DNA of 64,000 nt from Pedobacter kyonggii (GCF_004310665.1 NZ_SIXF01000006.1:204934-268933); one strand, 5' to 3'. Positions 1 to 9,425 are shown, numbered from the stretch's first letter. Made by a program: numbers and translations. Notes: generated from the sequence alone by a model not told the origin.

Positions 1-1
1 A

Positions 2-805
2 CAAACACAGCGTCGTGCTTTAGAAGGCATCATCAGACATACTTTAAACAAGAACCCGAAAACGGATATCGTAATGATGGCTTTTGCCGATGAAGATAAA
101 AATGATGATTTTAATAAAGGTAAAATCCCAACTGAAGTAAAAGTACACAGCGATTTAGCTGAGTATTATCACTTGCCATTTATTAACCTCGCTTTAGAAG
201 TTGACAAACGTATTGCCAATGGTGAATTTACCTGGCCAGCTGATTTTAAAAACCTGCATCCATCAGCGTTTGGCCAACAACTTTATTTCAATACTATTAA
301 AACTTATCTGGAAGAAAATCAGAAAAATGCCAACAAGAAAGCTTCGGCAGGTCTTCCTAAAATCATTGATAAATTTGCTTATACCAAAGGACAATATCTT
401 AGCATTAATAGCGCCGAAAACTTAAATACTTTTAGCATTAATAAAAACTGGAAGCCAACTGACGGACTGGAAGGAAGACCAGATTTTGTCAACATCCCGG
501 TGCTCGAAAGCAATACCAGGAACAGTACCTTCGATCTGCTTTTTAAAGGCAACACTGTGGGGATTGCTATTTTATCAGGTCCGGATGCGGGTGCACTTCA
601 TTACCGGATAGATGACGGAGAAGAAAAAATGATCGATCTGTATACACAATGGAGTTCAAGCTTGCATTTGCCATGGTATCTGCTACTCGGCGATCAACTC
701 GCTAATGGACCGCATAAATTAAGTGTACGGATCAGCGATCAGCACAACTCAAAATCTACAGGTTATGCCTGCCGCATTGCTTACTTTTTAGTTAATTCAA
801 ATTAA
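2..805 (+). CDS. SGNH/GDSL-family hydrolase, C-terminal part (start lies outside the window)
   Basis: The frame is open from base 2, so the true start and the GDS nucleophile block lie upstream; the ATG at 74 is internal. The visible 268 residues begin with a helix-strand unit (RALEGIIR, then TDIVMM) typical of the second half of SGNH esterases. The segment KNLHPSAFGQQLY carries the block V His-Pro with its downstream Gly; its His codon at 257 is the predicted catalytic histidine. After it comes a beta-rich extension of about 150 residues that probably packs against the catalytic domain. Family members remove acyl groups from sugars or lipids, usually after export; the substrate cannot be read here. 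The signal peptide cannot be seen. Confidence 0.75.
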   Translation, partial: QTQRRALEGIIRHTLNKNPKTDIVMMAFADEDKNDDFNKGKIPTEVKVHSDLAEYYHLPFINLALEVDKRIANGEFTWPADFKNLHPSAFGQQLYFNTIKTYLEENQKNANKKASAGLPKIIDKFAYTKGQYLSINSAENLNTFSINKNWKPTDGLEGRPDFVNIPVLESNTRNSTFDLLFKGNTVGIAILSGPDAGALHYRIDDGEEKMIDLYTQWSSSLHLPWYLLLGDQLANGPHKLSVRISDQHNSKSTGYACRIAYFLVNSN

Positions 806-856
806 TCGTCTCTTATTGGTCTGGATTTGCCATACAGATCTAATTAACAGCAGGCT

Positions 857-887
857 TTTGCAAGCTGTATAAATTAATATATATTTG
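857..887 (+). promoter_or_regulatory. Bacteroidota-type promoter for the lipoprotein gene at 959
   Basis: TTTG at 857-860 is followed by exactly 19 bases and then TATATTTG at 880-887, a perfect match to the Bacteroidota -33/-7 consensus (TTTG, N19, TAnnTTTG). The box lies 71 bases upstream of the ATG at 959 and gives a leader of about 65 bases. Confidence 0.7.
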
Positions 888-958
888 ATACTTAATCGTT
901 TTAGTTTGATCATAATCAAACAACATCAATATTCATTTGCTTATATAAACCCCCTTCC

Positions 959-1477
959 ATGAAAAACATTAAAATAATTATCCCTGCACTTTTAGTATTG
1001 TTTTCTGCCTGCAGTGAGGCCACCAGAAACACCACAAATAGTAAAAGCGAAAGCATGCCTCAAACTACTGCCAATAAAACCGATTCGCTTGAGGTTAAAA
1101 TGAAAATAAATGGCAATGTAGCTACCGGCGACCCACTATTGCTAAGGTTTGTAGTGTACAACAATACCGATAGTATAAAAACTTTCTGTATCTGGCATAC
1201 ACCTTTCGAGCCTTTAATGAGCAGTTATTTAAGCATTACCAACGAAAAAGGAGAAGAAGCACAGTACAAAGGCGCAATGGCCAAAAGAGTAATGCCACCG
1301 CCTGCGTCGAGTTATTCGAAGGTAAACCCAGGTGATAGCCTGGTTGCAAATGCCGATTTACTTAAAGCCTACGACCTGAAAAAAGGATCGAGCTATAAAG
1401 CAGTTTACACAGGCGGAAATATGAGCGGCTTAGTATCCAAAGACACCGTTACCTTTATTTATACGGAACTGCACTAG
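959..1477 (+). CDS. Exported lipoprotein with a protease-associated beta-sandwich domain
   Basis: A 172-residue protein with a lipoprotein signal (MKNIKIIIPALLVLFSAC; the Cys at about residue 18 is the lipidation site). A low-complexity Ser/Thr linker runs to about residue 45. Residues 47-170 form one beta-sandwich domain with the segments GDPLLLRFVVYNNT, IWHTPFEP and YKGAMAKR, and a closing SYKAVYTGG strand. This pattern resembles the N-terminal domain of M35 peptidyl-Lys metallopeptidases, in which a chain like KWxTPxEG recurs. No HExxH motif or catalytic domain follows, so the domain stands alone. It may bind or inhibit a protease, or serve as an adhesive module. The gene is monocistronic, with its own promoter at 857-887 and a hairpin terminator at 1551-1594. 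Confidence 0.6.
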   Translation: MKNIKIIIPALLVLFSACSEATRNTTNSKSESMPQTTANKTDSLEVKMKINGNVATGDPLLLRFVVYNNTDSIKTFCIWHTPFEPLMSSYLSITNEKGEEAQYKGAMAKRVMPPPASSYSKVNPGDSLVANADLLKAYDLKKGSSYKAVYTGGNMSGLVSKDTVTFIYTELH

Positions 1478-1550
1478 CATTCAATTCCGGATTAAAGAAC
1501 AAAAATATTCGATAATTTTTAGTGATTTAGGCTTAGTTGATTGTATGGAG

Positions 1551-1594
1551 ATGCACACAGGTATTTAAATTAATTACCTGTGTGCATTCTTTTT
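1551..1594 (+). terminator. Hairpin terminator built from a dispersed repeat
   Basis: The perfect 13-bp arms ATGCACACAGGTA (1551-1563) and TACCTGTGTGCAT (1575-1587) are followed by TCTTTTT. It lies 74 bases after the stop of the lipoprotein gene. The right half (TGTGTGCATTC, T-run, ATCTATGGTTAA) is a degenerate copy of the ACCACAGAT-ATCTGTGGT repeat family seen again at 20567, 51212 and 51661. Confidence 0.65.
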
Positions 1595-1736
1595 ATCTAT
1601 GGTTAACCATTTCTCTAATTGTAAAGCTTAGCTAAGCAATACAATAGTGGCATATTACCCCTTAATTTGTCGCATTTACTCTTTCCGAGTTGTTAAAGTT
1701 CCTATAACTTTATTAAAAAATTAAACACCTTAGAAC

Positions 1737-2156
1737 ATGGAAAATAAAACATCAATCACCGTAGAAACGACAGTAAATGCACCCGTAGAAAAAGTTTGGG
1801 AATTTTGGAATAATCCGGATCACATTACTAAATGGGCTTTTGCTTCACCAGATTGGCATACCCCTTATTCAGAAAACGATTTAAAAGTTGGCGGTAAATT
1901 TAAAAGCACTATGGCGGCAAAAGATGGCAGCATGAGTTTTGATTTCGGCGGAACCTATACCACGGTTGATCAGCATAAAAAAATCGAATATACCATGGAA
2001 GATGGCAGAACGGTAAGCATTGTTTTTGATACACTGAGCGAACAAACCAGGATAACCGAAACTTTCGATGCCGAATCTACCAATCCGATTGAAATGCAAC
2101 GTGGTGGCTGGCAGGCCATTCTGGATAATTTTAAAAGTTATACTGAGGAATCATAA
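1737..2156 (+). CDS. SRPBCC-fold protein (AHSA1/START-like)
   Basis: The 139-residue product is a single SRPBCC domain. It opens with the family signature strand and helix (ITVETTVNAPVEKVWEFWNNPDHITKW), has the central DLKVGGKFKSTM turn, and ends in the long C-terminal helix (GGWQAILDNFKSYTEE) that closes the hydrophobic pocket. In Bacteroidota such AHSA1-like proteins are common single-domain cytosolic proteins with unknown ligands; some relatives stimulate Hsp90 ATPase, but that is not implied here. No signal peptide is present. The gene stands alone, followed 15 bases later by a repeat element at 2172. Confidence 0.85.
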   Translation: MENKTSITVETTVNAPVEKVWEFWNNPDHITKWAFASPDWHTPYSENDLKVGGKFKSTMAAKDGSMSFDFGGTYTTVDQHKKIEYTMEDGRTVSIVFDTLSEQTRITETFDAESTNPIEMQRGGWQAILDNFKSYTEES

Positions 2157-2171
2157 TACCTTATTATAAAC

Positions 2172-2267
2172 AGGCTGTATCATATTTGAAATTCCATCCG
2201 TCCTTCGACAGACTCTCCGTAGGAGTCCTTTGGACAGGATGACAATTTAACTGTTATGATACAGCCT
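2172..2267. repeat. Short element with 13-bp terminal inverted repeats, copy 1
   Basis: The ends are AGGCTGTATCATA (2172-2184) and TATGATACAGCCT (2255-2267), perfect inverted repeats. The interior 2213-2236 matches, in inverted orientation, 23 of 24 bases at 32853-32876 inside the second element of the same design. It has no coding capacity, so it is a MITE-like or REP-like unit. Confidence 0.7.
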
Positions 2268-2385
2268 CTTCTTATTTTTAGCAGCAGAAACTGTCCCTTT
2301 TTACTCCTTAAGTAACAATTCGATTATTATTTGATTCGCATAATTTTTGATTTGAACCGAATACTTTGATATAACGATCATCATT

Positions 2386-2393
2386 TACATTTG
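2386..2393 (+). promoter_or_regulatory. -7 box of the efflux operon
   Basis: TACATTTG matches TAnnTTTG exactly, with TTTG 17 bases upstream (2365-2368). It lies 18 bases before the ATG at 2412 and overlaps the alternative TTG at 2391, which argues for 2412 as the real start. Confidence 0.55.
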
Positions 2394-2411
2394 CCGTGTA
2401 AATTATACACT

Positions 2412-3803
2412 ATGTCTCGTATATCTTTATTTTATTTTTCGTTATTATTCTTTATCAGTTTATCCATCGGCATAAATGCACAAACACTTAGCCTTAAGCA
2501 AGCTGTTAATACTGCATTAAGCAATTATGGCACCATTAAGGCTAAAGATAATTATGCCAATGCATCAAAATCATCAATTCAACAGGCCAAAAGAGAATAT
2601 CTACCAAACTTCAGTTTAAGTGCCCAACAGGATTATGGCACCATTAATGGCCAAAACGGACCGCAATATGGACTTGGTGGTTTGGGAACGGCCTCATCTG
2701 GTCCTGCTCTAGACCAACAAAACTGGAATGCTGCATTTGGCGGACTCTATCTGGCCAATGTAAACTGGGATTTCTTCACTTTTGGAAAAATCAGAGAACG
2801 CATTAAAATTGCCGATGCTGCATACCAAAGAGACAAAAATGACCTGGAACAGGAAAAATTCCAGCAAGAAATCCGTGTTTCTGCGGCCTATTTAAATCTG
2901 CTGGCTGCACAAAGGTTAAGCAAATCGCAACAGAAAAATCTCGATCGCGCTGTTACCTTTAAAAATACTGCCATCATCAGGGCTAAAAATGGTTTAATTG
3001 CAGGAGTCGATTCTTCTTTTGCAAAAGCCGAAGTTTCCAATGCCAAAATCGCTTTAACAAAAGCTAAAGATTTAGAGCAGGAACAGGCCAACCGTTTGGG
3101 TGTGTTAATGGGATTAACCGCAACCTCATACGAGTTAGATACCGCTTCAATTACGCGTATCCCTGGCAACCTGCTGGAAGATACATTAATCAAAAGCTCA
3201 CATCCACTATTAAAGTTTTACCAAAACCGTGTTGATGTTAGCCAGCAACAGGTTAATTATTTTAAAAAATTATACTACCCTACGCTTAGTTTATTCGGTG
3301 TAATGCAGGGCCGTGGTTCGGGTTTTGGTCCAGGTTATGCCTTAGATCAGGCTGCTTATTCTACCAGTTATACCGATGGTATAAACCCTACCCGCGGAAA
3401 CTATTTGATTGGCATAGGAATGACCTGGAACCTATCAACCTTACTTAAAAACCGCCCGCAGGTACGTGCACAAGAATACATAAGTCAGGGTTTAAAAGAA
3501 GAATATAATCTGGTTGATCAGCAACTTAAAGCACAATTGGCACTTGCAGAAACTAAACTGACCAACGCTTTGGCCAATTACAGAGAAGCGCCTATCCAGG
3601 TGAAAGCAGCATCTGATGCTTATCTGCAGAAAAATACGCTTTACAAAAACGGGCTCACCACGTTGGTAGATCTTACACAGGCCCTGTTTACCTTAAACCG
3701 GGCCGAAACCGATCGGGATATTGCCTTTACCAATGTTTGGCAGGCCTTATTGCTAAAATCGGCAGCACTCGGCAATTACGACATATTTATCAACGAATTT
3801 TAA
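2412..3803 (+). CDS. TolC-family outer-membrane efflux protein
   Basis: The 463-residue product has a signal peptide (MSRISLFYFSLLFFISLSIGINAQ) and two OEP repeats of long helices. SLKQAVNTALSNYGTIKAKDNYANA is the usual first helix of repeat one and QVRAQEYISQG... of repeat two. It would form the trimeric outer-membrane duct of a tripartite pump. The start at 2412 is preferred over an in-frame TTG at 2391 because it places the signal peptide at the N terminus and the promoter upstream. It is the first gene of a four-gene operon: the RND gene begins 13 bases after its stop, then come the adaptor and an AraC regulator. The length is usual for the family. Confidence 0.9.
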   Translation: MSRISLFYFSLLFFISLSIGINAQTLSLKQAVNTALSNYGTIKAKDNYANASKSSIQQAKREYLPNFSLSAQQDYGTINGQNGPQYGLGGLGTASSGPALDQQNWNAAFGGLYLANVNWDFFTFGKIRERIKIADAAYQRDKNDLEQEKFQQEIRVSAAYLNLLAAQRLSKSQQKNLDRAVTFKNTAIIRAKNGLIAGVDSSFAKAEVSNAKIALTKAKDLEQEQANRLGVLMGLTATSYELDTASITRIPGNLLEDTLIKSSHPLLKFYQNRVDVSQQQVNYFKKLYYPTLSLFGVMQGRGSGFGPGYALDQAAYSTSYTDGINPTRGNYLIGIGMTWNLSTLLKNRPQVRAQEYISQGLKEEYNLVDQQLKAQLALAETKLTNALANYREAPIQVKAASDAYLQKNTLYKNGLTTLVDLTQALFTLNRAETDRDIAFTNVWQALLLKSAALGNYDIFINEF

Positions 3804-3816
3804 TCTGGCTATATTA

Positions 3817-6800
3817 ATGAATTTAATACGTTTCGCACTCCGCAAACCCATATCCATCTTAGTTTTGGTGGCTGGATTGTTCTTTTTCGGTATTGGGGCC
3901 ATCAATCAGATCAAGGTTGATATCCTTCCGCAGATGAATCTTCCGGTAATTTATATTGCCCACCCTTTTGGCGGATATACCCCTGATCAAATGGAGGCTT
4001 ATTTTGGCAAACAATATGTTAACATCCTGCTTTTTGCAAACGGTATTAAAAGTATCGAAACCAAAAATACGCAGGGTTTAATGTTAATGAAGCTAACCTA
4101 TTACGAGGGTACCAACATGGCCCAGGCAGCTGCAGAGCTAAGTGCGCTATCTACGAGGGCACAAGCTATTTTCCCGCCAGGTTCGCAACCACCATTCGTG
4201 ATCCGTTTTGATGCTTCATCGCTTCCCGTTGGACAATTGGTATTAAGCAGCCCTACCCGCACCAACAACGAATTGCAAGATCTGGCCAATACATATGTGC
4301 GCCCTAGTTTTTCAGCTATACCAGGTTTACTCTCTCCTGCCCCTTTTGGTGGTAGTCCAAGAACAATAGAAATAAATGTGAATCCGTCACTTTTGCGTTC
4401 ACATAACCTGACGGTAGACCAAGTGGTTGAAGCCATTAGGCTAAATAACCAGACCGCGCCTTCAGGAAATGTTAGGATTGGTGATAAAAACTATATTACA
4501 CCAACCAATTATACCATTAAAAAGGTTAAAGATTTTGAAAACATTCCCTTATTTAAAGGCAGTGTACAAAATTTGCAGCTCCGCGATGTAGCAACCGTTA
4601 AAGATGGAGCCGATTTAGTAGCAGGTTATGCCTTAATCAACGGCAAACGCTCGGTGTATTTAAGTATCGCTAAATCTGGAGATGCCTCCACCTGGGATGT
4701 GGTTAAAAACTTAAAGAAAAACCTACCGAACATCCAAAATACCTTACCCGAAGATGTTAAGCTTTCTTATGAGTTCGACCAGTCTGTTTATGTAATCAAC
4801 GCTGTAAAAAGTCTGATCAGTGAGGGGGCAATCGGTGCGATATTAACAGGTTTAATGGTTTTACTTTTCTTGGGCGATAAACGTGCGGCATTGATTGTAA
4901 TCCTCACCATTCCAACATCTATTATTGCTGGTGTTTTATTTCTAAAGTTATTCGGACAAACGATCAACATCATGACCCTGAGCGGATTGGCCTTAGCAAT
5001 TGGTATTCTGGTAGATGAATCGACGGTAACGATAGAAAACATCCACCAGCATTTTGATATGGGCAAACCCAAGGCCCTGGCCATTTGGGATGCCTGTAAG
5101 GAAATTGCATTCCCGAAACTGTTAATCCTGTTTTGTATCCTTGCTGTATTTGCACCCGCCTTTACCATGACAGGGATTCCAGGAGCATTATTCTTACCCT
5201 TGGCATTGGCAATCGGCTTTTCGATGGTGGTTTCATTCCTGTTATCTCAAACTTTCGTACCCATTATGGCCAACTGGCTAATGATTGCACACCCTAAAAA
5301 AGGCAGTGAACATCACCCGGGCGTTACACAGGATGAAGCTGATTTTGCAGCAACAGGCATTACACTCGAATCAGAAAAAGATACCTTGAACCAAAAAAGA
5401 GTACTGGTTGAGCGAGAAGATTTTAGTGGCAATGGCAAAATTGGTTTCTTTGATAGGTTCCGGAACCGTTTTATGCGTTTCCTTGACCGGATACTGCCTT
5501 ATCGAAAATCTGTTGTTTTAGTTTATTTGGTGGTAATTATCGGTTTAGCAGCCCTCTTGTTGGCTAATATTGGTCGCGATGTTTTGCCAAGAGTTAACTC
5601 AAGTCAGTTTCAGTTGCGTTTACGTGCACCTGATGGAACACGTTTAGAACGTACCGAAGAAAAAGCAAATGTGGTTTTGGCTGAGCTCAAAAAAATGGTC
5701 GGCGAAGAACATATGGGTATGTCATCCGTTTATGTTGGTCAACACCCTGCCCAGTTTTCGGTAAACCCCATCTACCAGTTTATGGCAGGGCCGCACGAAG
5801 CTGTTTTTCAGGTAAGTTTAAAAGACTTTGAGGAAGATATGGACGATTTTAAAGATCAGTTCAGGGAGAAAATAAAAAAAGTCCTGCCTGATGTTAAACT
5901 TTCTTTCGAGCCGATTGAGCTAACGGATAAGGTATTGAGCCAAGGCTCTCCTACCCCTGTTGAAGTGCGTATTGCAGGAAAAAACAAAAAGCTGAATGAA
6001 AAGTATGCCAATAAAATCCTCGCAGAACTGAAGGAAATACCTTACATGCGTGATGTTCAGCTAGCACAGCCCATTAAATATCCATCATTAAATATTGATA
6101 TCGACAGAACACGTGCAGCACAGATCGGGGTAGATATGGCCGATATTTCGAGATCGTTAATTGCCTCAACTTCATCATCACGTTACACGGACAAAAATAT
6201 CTGGTTAGATGAAAAAGCGGCTTTGCCTTATAGTGTTCAAGTTCAGGTACCGCTTAACCAAATGACCAGTAAAGATGATATTGGAGAAATTCCGCTATTA
6301 AAAAATTCGGCACGACCAGTTTTGAGTGATGTGGCAAAAATTACTCCTGATACCACGGCAGGCGAAAACGATAACATTGGTGCTATGCCTTTCCTATCGG
6401 TAACGGCAAACCTTTACCATATGGATCTTGGTGCAGCATCAAAAGATGTAGAAAAAGCCATTGCAGCCGTTGGCGAACTGCCAAGGGGATTAAATGTTAC
6501 CGCCATCGGTTTAAGTAAAGTGTTAACAGATACTTTAGACAGTTTACAATCGGGTTTATTTGTGGCCATTGTGGTCATTTTCCTGATGCTGGCAGCTAAT
6601 TTCCAATCCTTTAAAGTTCCATTGGTTATCTTAGCTACTGTACCAGCAGTTATTTTAGGTTCACTATTGTTATTAACCATTACCGGATCAACCTTAAACC
6701 TGCAATCGTATATGGGGATTATCATGTCAGTTGGAGTATCTATCGCCAATGCGGTATTGCTTATCACCAATGCAGAGCAACTAAGAAAGCACAATGGCAA

Positions 6801-7101
6801 TGCACTCGAATCGGCACGCGAAGCCGCAGCATTACGTTTACGCCCAATTATCATGACGAGTATTGCGATGATTGCGGGTATGTTGCCAATGGCCATCGGT
6901 CATGGCGAAGGTGGTGGAGCGGTTTCGCCACTAGGCAGAGCAGTTATTGGTGGTTTATTGGCCTCAACATTCGCTGTACTCATTATATTGCCACTGGTAT
7001 TTGCATGGGTACAGGGAGAACAGACTACCGATTCGATGTCGCTTGATCCGGAAGACGAAGAAAGCATCCATTACATTAAAGGTTTAGAAGAAAACGAATA
7101 A
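3817..7101 (+). CDS. RND-family efflux transporter (HAE-1-like)
   Basis: The 1094-residue inner-membrane pump has the standard two-fold layout: TM1 (KPISILVLVAGLFFFG), a large periplasmic porter loop to about residue 335, TM2-6, a cytosolic linker of about 70 residues (charged, around 495-565), TM7 and a second porter loop, then TM8-12 (IIMSVGVSIANAVLLITNAE; IIMTSIAMIAGMLPMA). The proton-relay position in TM4 reads VDESTVTIENIH, so the usual Asp-Asp pair is Asp-Glu. It couples proton influx to export of hydrophobic compounds. It sits between the TolC-like and adaptor genes (gaps of 13 and 14 bases). The drug range cannot be inferred. Confidence 0.92.
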   Translation: MNLIRFALRKPISILVLVAGLFFFGIGAINQIKVDILPQMNLPVIYIAHPFGGYTPDQMEAYFGKQYVNILLFANGIKSIETKNTQGLMLMKLTYYEGTNMAQAAAELSALSTRAQAIFPPGSQPPFVIRFDASSLPVGQLVLSSPTRTNNELQDLANTYVRPSFSAIPGLLSPAPFGGSPRTIEINVNPSLLRSHNLTVDQVVEAIRLNNQTAPSGNVRIGDKNYITPTNYTIKKVKDFENIPLFKGSVQNLQLRDVATVKDGADLVAGYALINGKRSVYLSIAKSGDASTWDVVKNLKKNLPNIQNTLPEDVKLSYEFDQSVYVINAVKSLISEGAIGAILTGLMVLLFLGDKRAALIVILTIPTSIIAGVLFLKLFGQTINIMTLSGLALAIGILVDESTVTIENIHQHFDMGKPKALAIWDACKEIAFPKLLILFCILAVFAPAFTMTGIPGALFLPLALAIGFSMVVSFLLSQTFVPIMANWLMIAHPKKGSEHHPGVTQDEADFAATGITLESEKDTLNQKRVLVEREDFSGNGKIGFFDRFRNRFMRFLDRILPYRKSVVLVYLVVIIGLAALLLANIGRDVLPRVNSSQFQLRLRAPDGTRLERTEEKANVVLAELKKMVGEEHMGMSSVYVGQHPAQFSVNPIYQFMAGPHEAVFQVSLKDFEEDMDDFKDQFREKIKKVLPDVKLSFEPIELTDKVLSQGSPTPVEVRIAGKNKKLNEKYANKILAELKEIPYMRDVQLAQPIKYPSLNIDIDRTRAAQIGVDMADISRSLIASTSSSRYTDKNIWLDEKAALPYSVQVQVPLNQMTSKDDIGEIPLLKNSARPVLSDVAKITPDTTAGENDNIGAMPFLSVTANLYHMDLGAASKDVEKAIAAVGELPRGLNVTAIGLSKVLTDTLDSLQSGLFVAIVVIFLMLAANFQSFKVPLVILATVPAVILGSLLLLTITGSTLNLQSYMGIIMSVGVSIANAVLLITNAEQLRKHNGNALESAREAAALRLRPIIMTSIAMIAGMLPMAIGHGEGGGAVSPLGRAVIGGLLASTFAVLIILPLVFAWVQGEQTTDSMSLDPEDEESIHYIKGLEENE

Positions 7102-7115
7102 AATCATTATCATAA

Positions 7116-8216
7116 ATGAATACGAAGATATTTTCAACAGGATTATTGAGTACAGGATTTTTAGTGCTAACGGCCATGTATGGTTGTGGACGCTCCGAAT
7201 CGAAAGTAACACCCAAGAAAGAAAAAGAAGCAGCTATAGCCACCTTCGATCTTAAAAAAGAGAAGTTATCCACCAAACTGAGTTTGCCAGGCGAATTAAT
7301 TGCTTTGCAACAAGTTGATCTATACGCTAAAGTAAGCAGCTTTGTAAAAACCCTAAAAGTTGATATCGGCTCAGAAGTAAATAAAGGTCAACTGTTGATG
7401 ACTTTGGAAGCACCTGAAATGACTTCCCAACTGGCTGCAACACAGTCGCGGATAAAAGCACAGGAAGCCATTTATACTGCGAGCAAAGCCAACTATAACC
7501 GTTTATACGAAACCAGTAAAACTCCTGGAACGATCTCTACAAACGACCTGGACCAGGCTATGGCAAAAAAAAATGCAGACCTTGCACAGCTTGAAGCAGC
7601 AAAGGCGGCTTATAAAGAAGTGAGTTCAGTTCAGGATTATTTAACGATCAGGGCACCTTTCAGCGGAATTATCTCAGCCAGAAATGTAAATTTAGGAGCC
7701 TACGTTGGCCCAACGGGTAAAGGCTCTGATTTACCTTTATTTACTTTACAGGATCAGAAAAACCTGCGCTTGGCCGTTTCCATTCCAGAAATTTATACCG
7801 GATATTTAAAAGCTGGTGATGAGATTAGTTTTACGGTTAAATCTTTGCCTAGCCAGACCTTTAAGGCTAAAGTGAAACGTTTATCAGGCGCTTTAGATTT
7901 ACGCTTACGTTCTGAGCGTATTGAAATGGATGTACCAAATGTTTCGAAGATTTTATTACCAGGCATGGTTGCTGAAGTGAACATTCCGCTTCCGGCCAAT
8001 ACCAGCACCTTTATTGTTTCTAAAAAAGCATTATTGGATACCAGCGAAGGATTATTCGTGTTAAAAGTAGCTGGTAATAAAGCGGTTAAAGTAGGCATAA
8101 AAAAAGGCCGTGAAACCGACGACAAAGTAGAAGTTTTCGGCGATTTAGCAGAAGGTGACAAATTAGTGGCAGAACCAACCGAGGAAATGCGCGTAGGAAT
8201 GACGATTAAACCATAA
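7116..8216 (+). CDS. RND pump periplasmic adaptor, lipoprotein (HlyD/MFP family)
   Basis: The 366-residue adaptor bridges the RND pump and the outer-membrane duct. A lipoprotein signal ends in AMYGCG, so it is anchored to the inner membrane by a lipidated Cys at about residue 25. The order is usual: first lipoyl half (VDLYAKVSSFVKTLKVDIGS), an alpha-hairpin with coiled-coil character (about 100-170), second lipoyl half (LTIRAPFSGIISARNVNLG), a beta-barrel domain, and a membrane-proximal domain ending in GDKLVAEPTEEMRVGM. It starts 14 bases after the RND gene and is followed 26 bases later by an AraC gene, so all four should be co-transcribed. Here the adaptor follows the pump, whereas in many operons it precedes it. 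Confidence 0.9.
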   Translation: MNTKIFSTGLLSTGFLVLTAMYGCGRSESKVTPKKEKEAAIATFDLKKEKLSTKLSLPGELIALQQVDLYAKVSSFVKTLKVDIGSEVNKGQLLMTLEAPEMTSQLAATQSRIKAQEAIYTASKANYNRLYETSKTPGTISTNDLDQAMAKKNADLAQLEAAKAAYKEVSSVQDYLTIRAPFSGIISARNVNLGAYVGPTGKGSDLPLFTLQDQKNLRLAVSIPEIYTGYLKAGDEISFTVKSLPSQTFKAKVKRLSGALDLRLRSERIEMDVPNVSKILLPGMVAEVNIPLPANTSTFIVSKKALLDTSEGLFVLKVAGNKAVKVGIKKGRETDDKVEVFGDLAEGDKLVAEPTEEMRVGMTIKP

Positions 8217-8242
8217 CTTTACCTGTATTAAGCACTTAAAAT

Positions 8243-9184
8243 ATGTTATCAAAAAATCAAGAGCTTTCTACCCTTCAAAAAAAGGAAACATTAGAGGATT
8301 TTTACAATAAATTAAAAATCACAAGGCCTGAAATACCTACGCCAAGCTTAGGGATGATCAATGATATCGGGCACTTTAATGTTTTTAACAGAACTACTGT
8401 TTGCAGTAACGTACCATCCGTTTTTAGCCGCAGAGATTTTTATAAAATTTCGCTGATCATAGGTAATGGGATTTTGCACTACCCTGATGCGCAGATTGAA
8501 ATTAAAGGACGGGCGTTACTATTTACCAATCCGAATATTCCATATTCATGGGAAAGTACTTCGCCAAAACCTGCTGGTTTCTTCTGTTTGTTTACCGAGA
8601 ATTTTATCCATAACCGTAACGAAACCCTTCGCGATTCTTTATTGTGGCGTATTAATGATAGTCCGGTAATTCATATTAACGAAGAACAGGAAGTTATCTT
8701 AACAGATATCTTTACTAAAATGATGAAAGAAATGGATGGCGATTACATCCATAAATACGATCTGTTAAGAAACTATGTACAGCTTATTGTTCACGAAGCA
8801 CTAAAGGTTAAACCTCAGGAAACTGTTTTTAAACAAAATAATGCATCGGCACGTTTAACTTCCTTGTTTATCGAATTATTGGAAAGGCAGTTCCCAATTG
8901 GTTCTACAGAGCATATTTTGGAGCTGAAAACAGCCCACGATTTCGCCTTCCGCTTGTTGGTGCATGTAAATCACTTAAACCATGCGGTAAAAGAAGTAAC
9001 TGGCAAAACCACTTCTGAGCACATTTCGAGAAGGGTAGCAACCGAAGCGATGGCCTTACTGAAACATACAGAATGGAGTATCGCGCAGATTGCCTATTGT
9101 TTAGGTTTCGAGTACCCAGCGAATTTTAACATATTTTTCAAACGTCAGATGCAATGCACCCCAAAGGGTTTTAGAGTAAATTGA
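8243..9184 (+). CDS. AraC-family transcriptional regulator of the efflux operon
   Basis: The 313-residue protein has an N-terminal cupin-like sensing half (about 1-175) and a C-terminal AraC DNA-binding domain (about 200-312). The second helix-turn-helix is clear: EWSIAQIAYCLGFEYPANFNIFFKRQMQCTPKGFR, which is the family signature. It is the last gene of the operon, 26 bases downstream of the adaptor, and is followed by an intrinsic terminator at 9220-9258. A regulator in the same transcript as the pump suggests autoregulation in response to a pump substrate (inference). No operator could be picked out upstream of 2412. Confidence 0.88.
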   Translation: MLSKNQELSTLQKKETLEDFYNKLKITRPEIPTPSLGMINDIGHFNVFNRTTVCSNVPSVFSRRDFYKISLIIGNGILHYPDAQIEIKGRALLFTNPNIPYSWESTSPKPAGFFCLFTENFIHNRNETLRDSLLWRINDSPVIHINEEQEVILTDIFTKMMKEMDGDYIHKYDLLRNYVQLIVHEALKVKPQETVFKQNNASARLTSLFIELLERQFPIGSTEHILELKTAHDFAFRLLVHVNHLNHAVKEVTGKTTSEHISRRVATEAMALLKHTEWSIAQIAYCLGFEYPANFNIFFKRQMQCTPKGFRVN

Positions 9185-9219
9185 TCATAATCGTATTAAA
9201 CCTAGTCGTTTAACAAGTG

Positions 9220-9258
9220 AAGCGCCAATCCTGAAATGAGGAAACGGCGCTTTTTTTT
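9220..9258 (+). terminator. Intrinsic terminator of the efflux operon
   Basis: The arms AAGCGCC (9220-9226) and GGCGCTT (9246-9252) run straight into a T-tract, 36 bases after the AraC stop. Confidence 0.8.
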
Positions 9259-9264
9259 ATGTAG

Positions 9265-9425
9265 TCATCCGTCATTTCGAGCGTAGTGTAATAAACCTGG
9301 AATCTACGGAGACGGTCGTCACCCTGAACTTGTTTCAGGGTCTTATCAATAATGATTTTCAAAAAAAGATGCTGATCCCGATGTAATAGAATTGGGACAG
9401 CAGGACGCACCTTTGAATGAGATCT
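9265..9425. repeat. Decayed intergenic repeats
   Basis: The region contains a GTCATTTCGAGCG half-element and a hairpin CACCCTGAA(C)TTGTTTCAGGGT near 9319-9344. Both types recur in other spacers (12139, 37187, 55328). No gene is supported here. Confidence 0.5.

Noticed and set aside
4101-6896. Long minus-strand frames inside the RND gene
   Set aside because: They are antisense shadows of a clear coding frame, with no start signal or recognisable domain.
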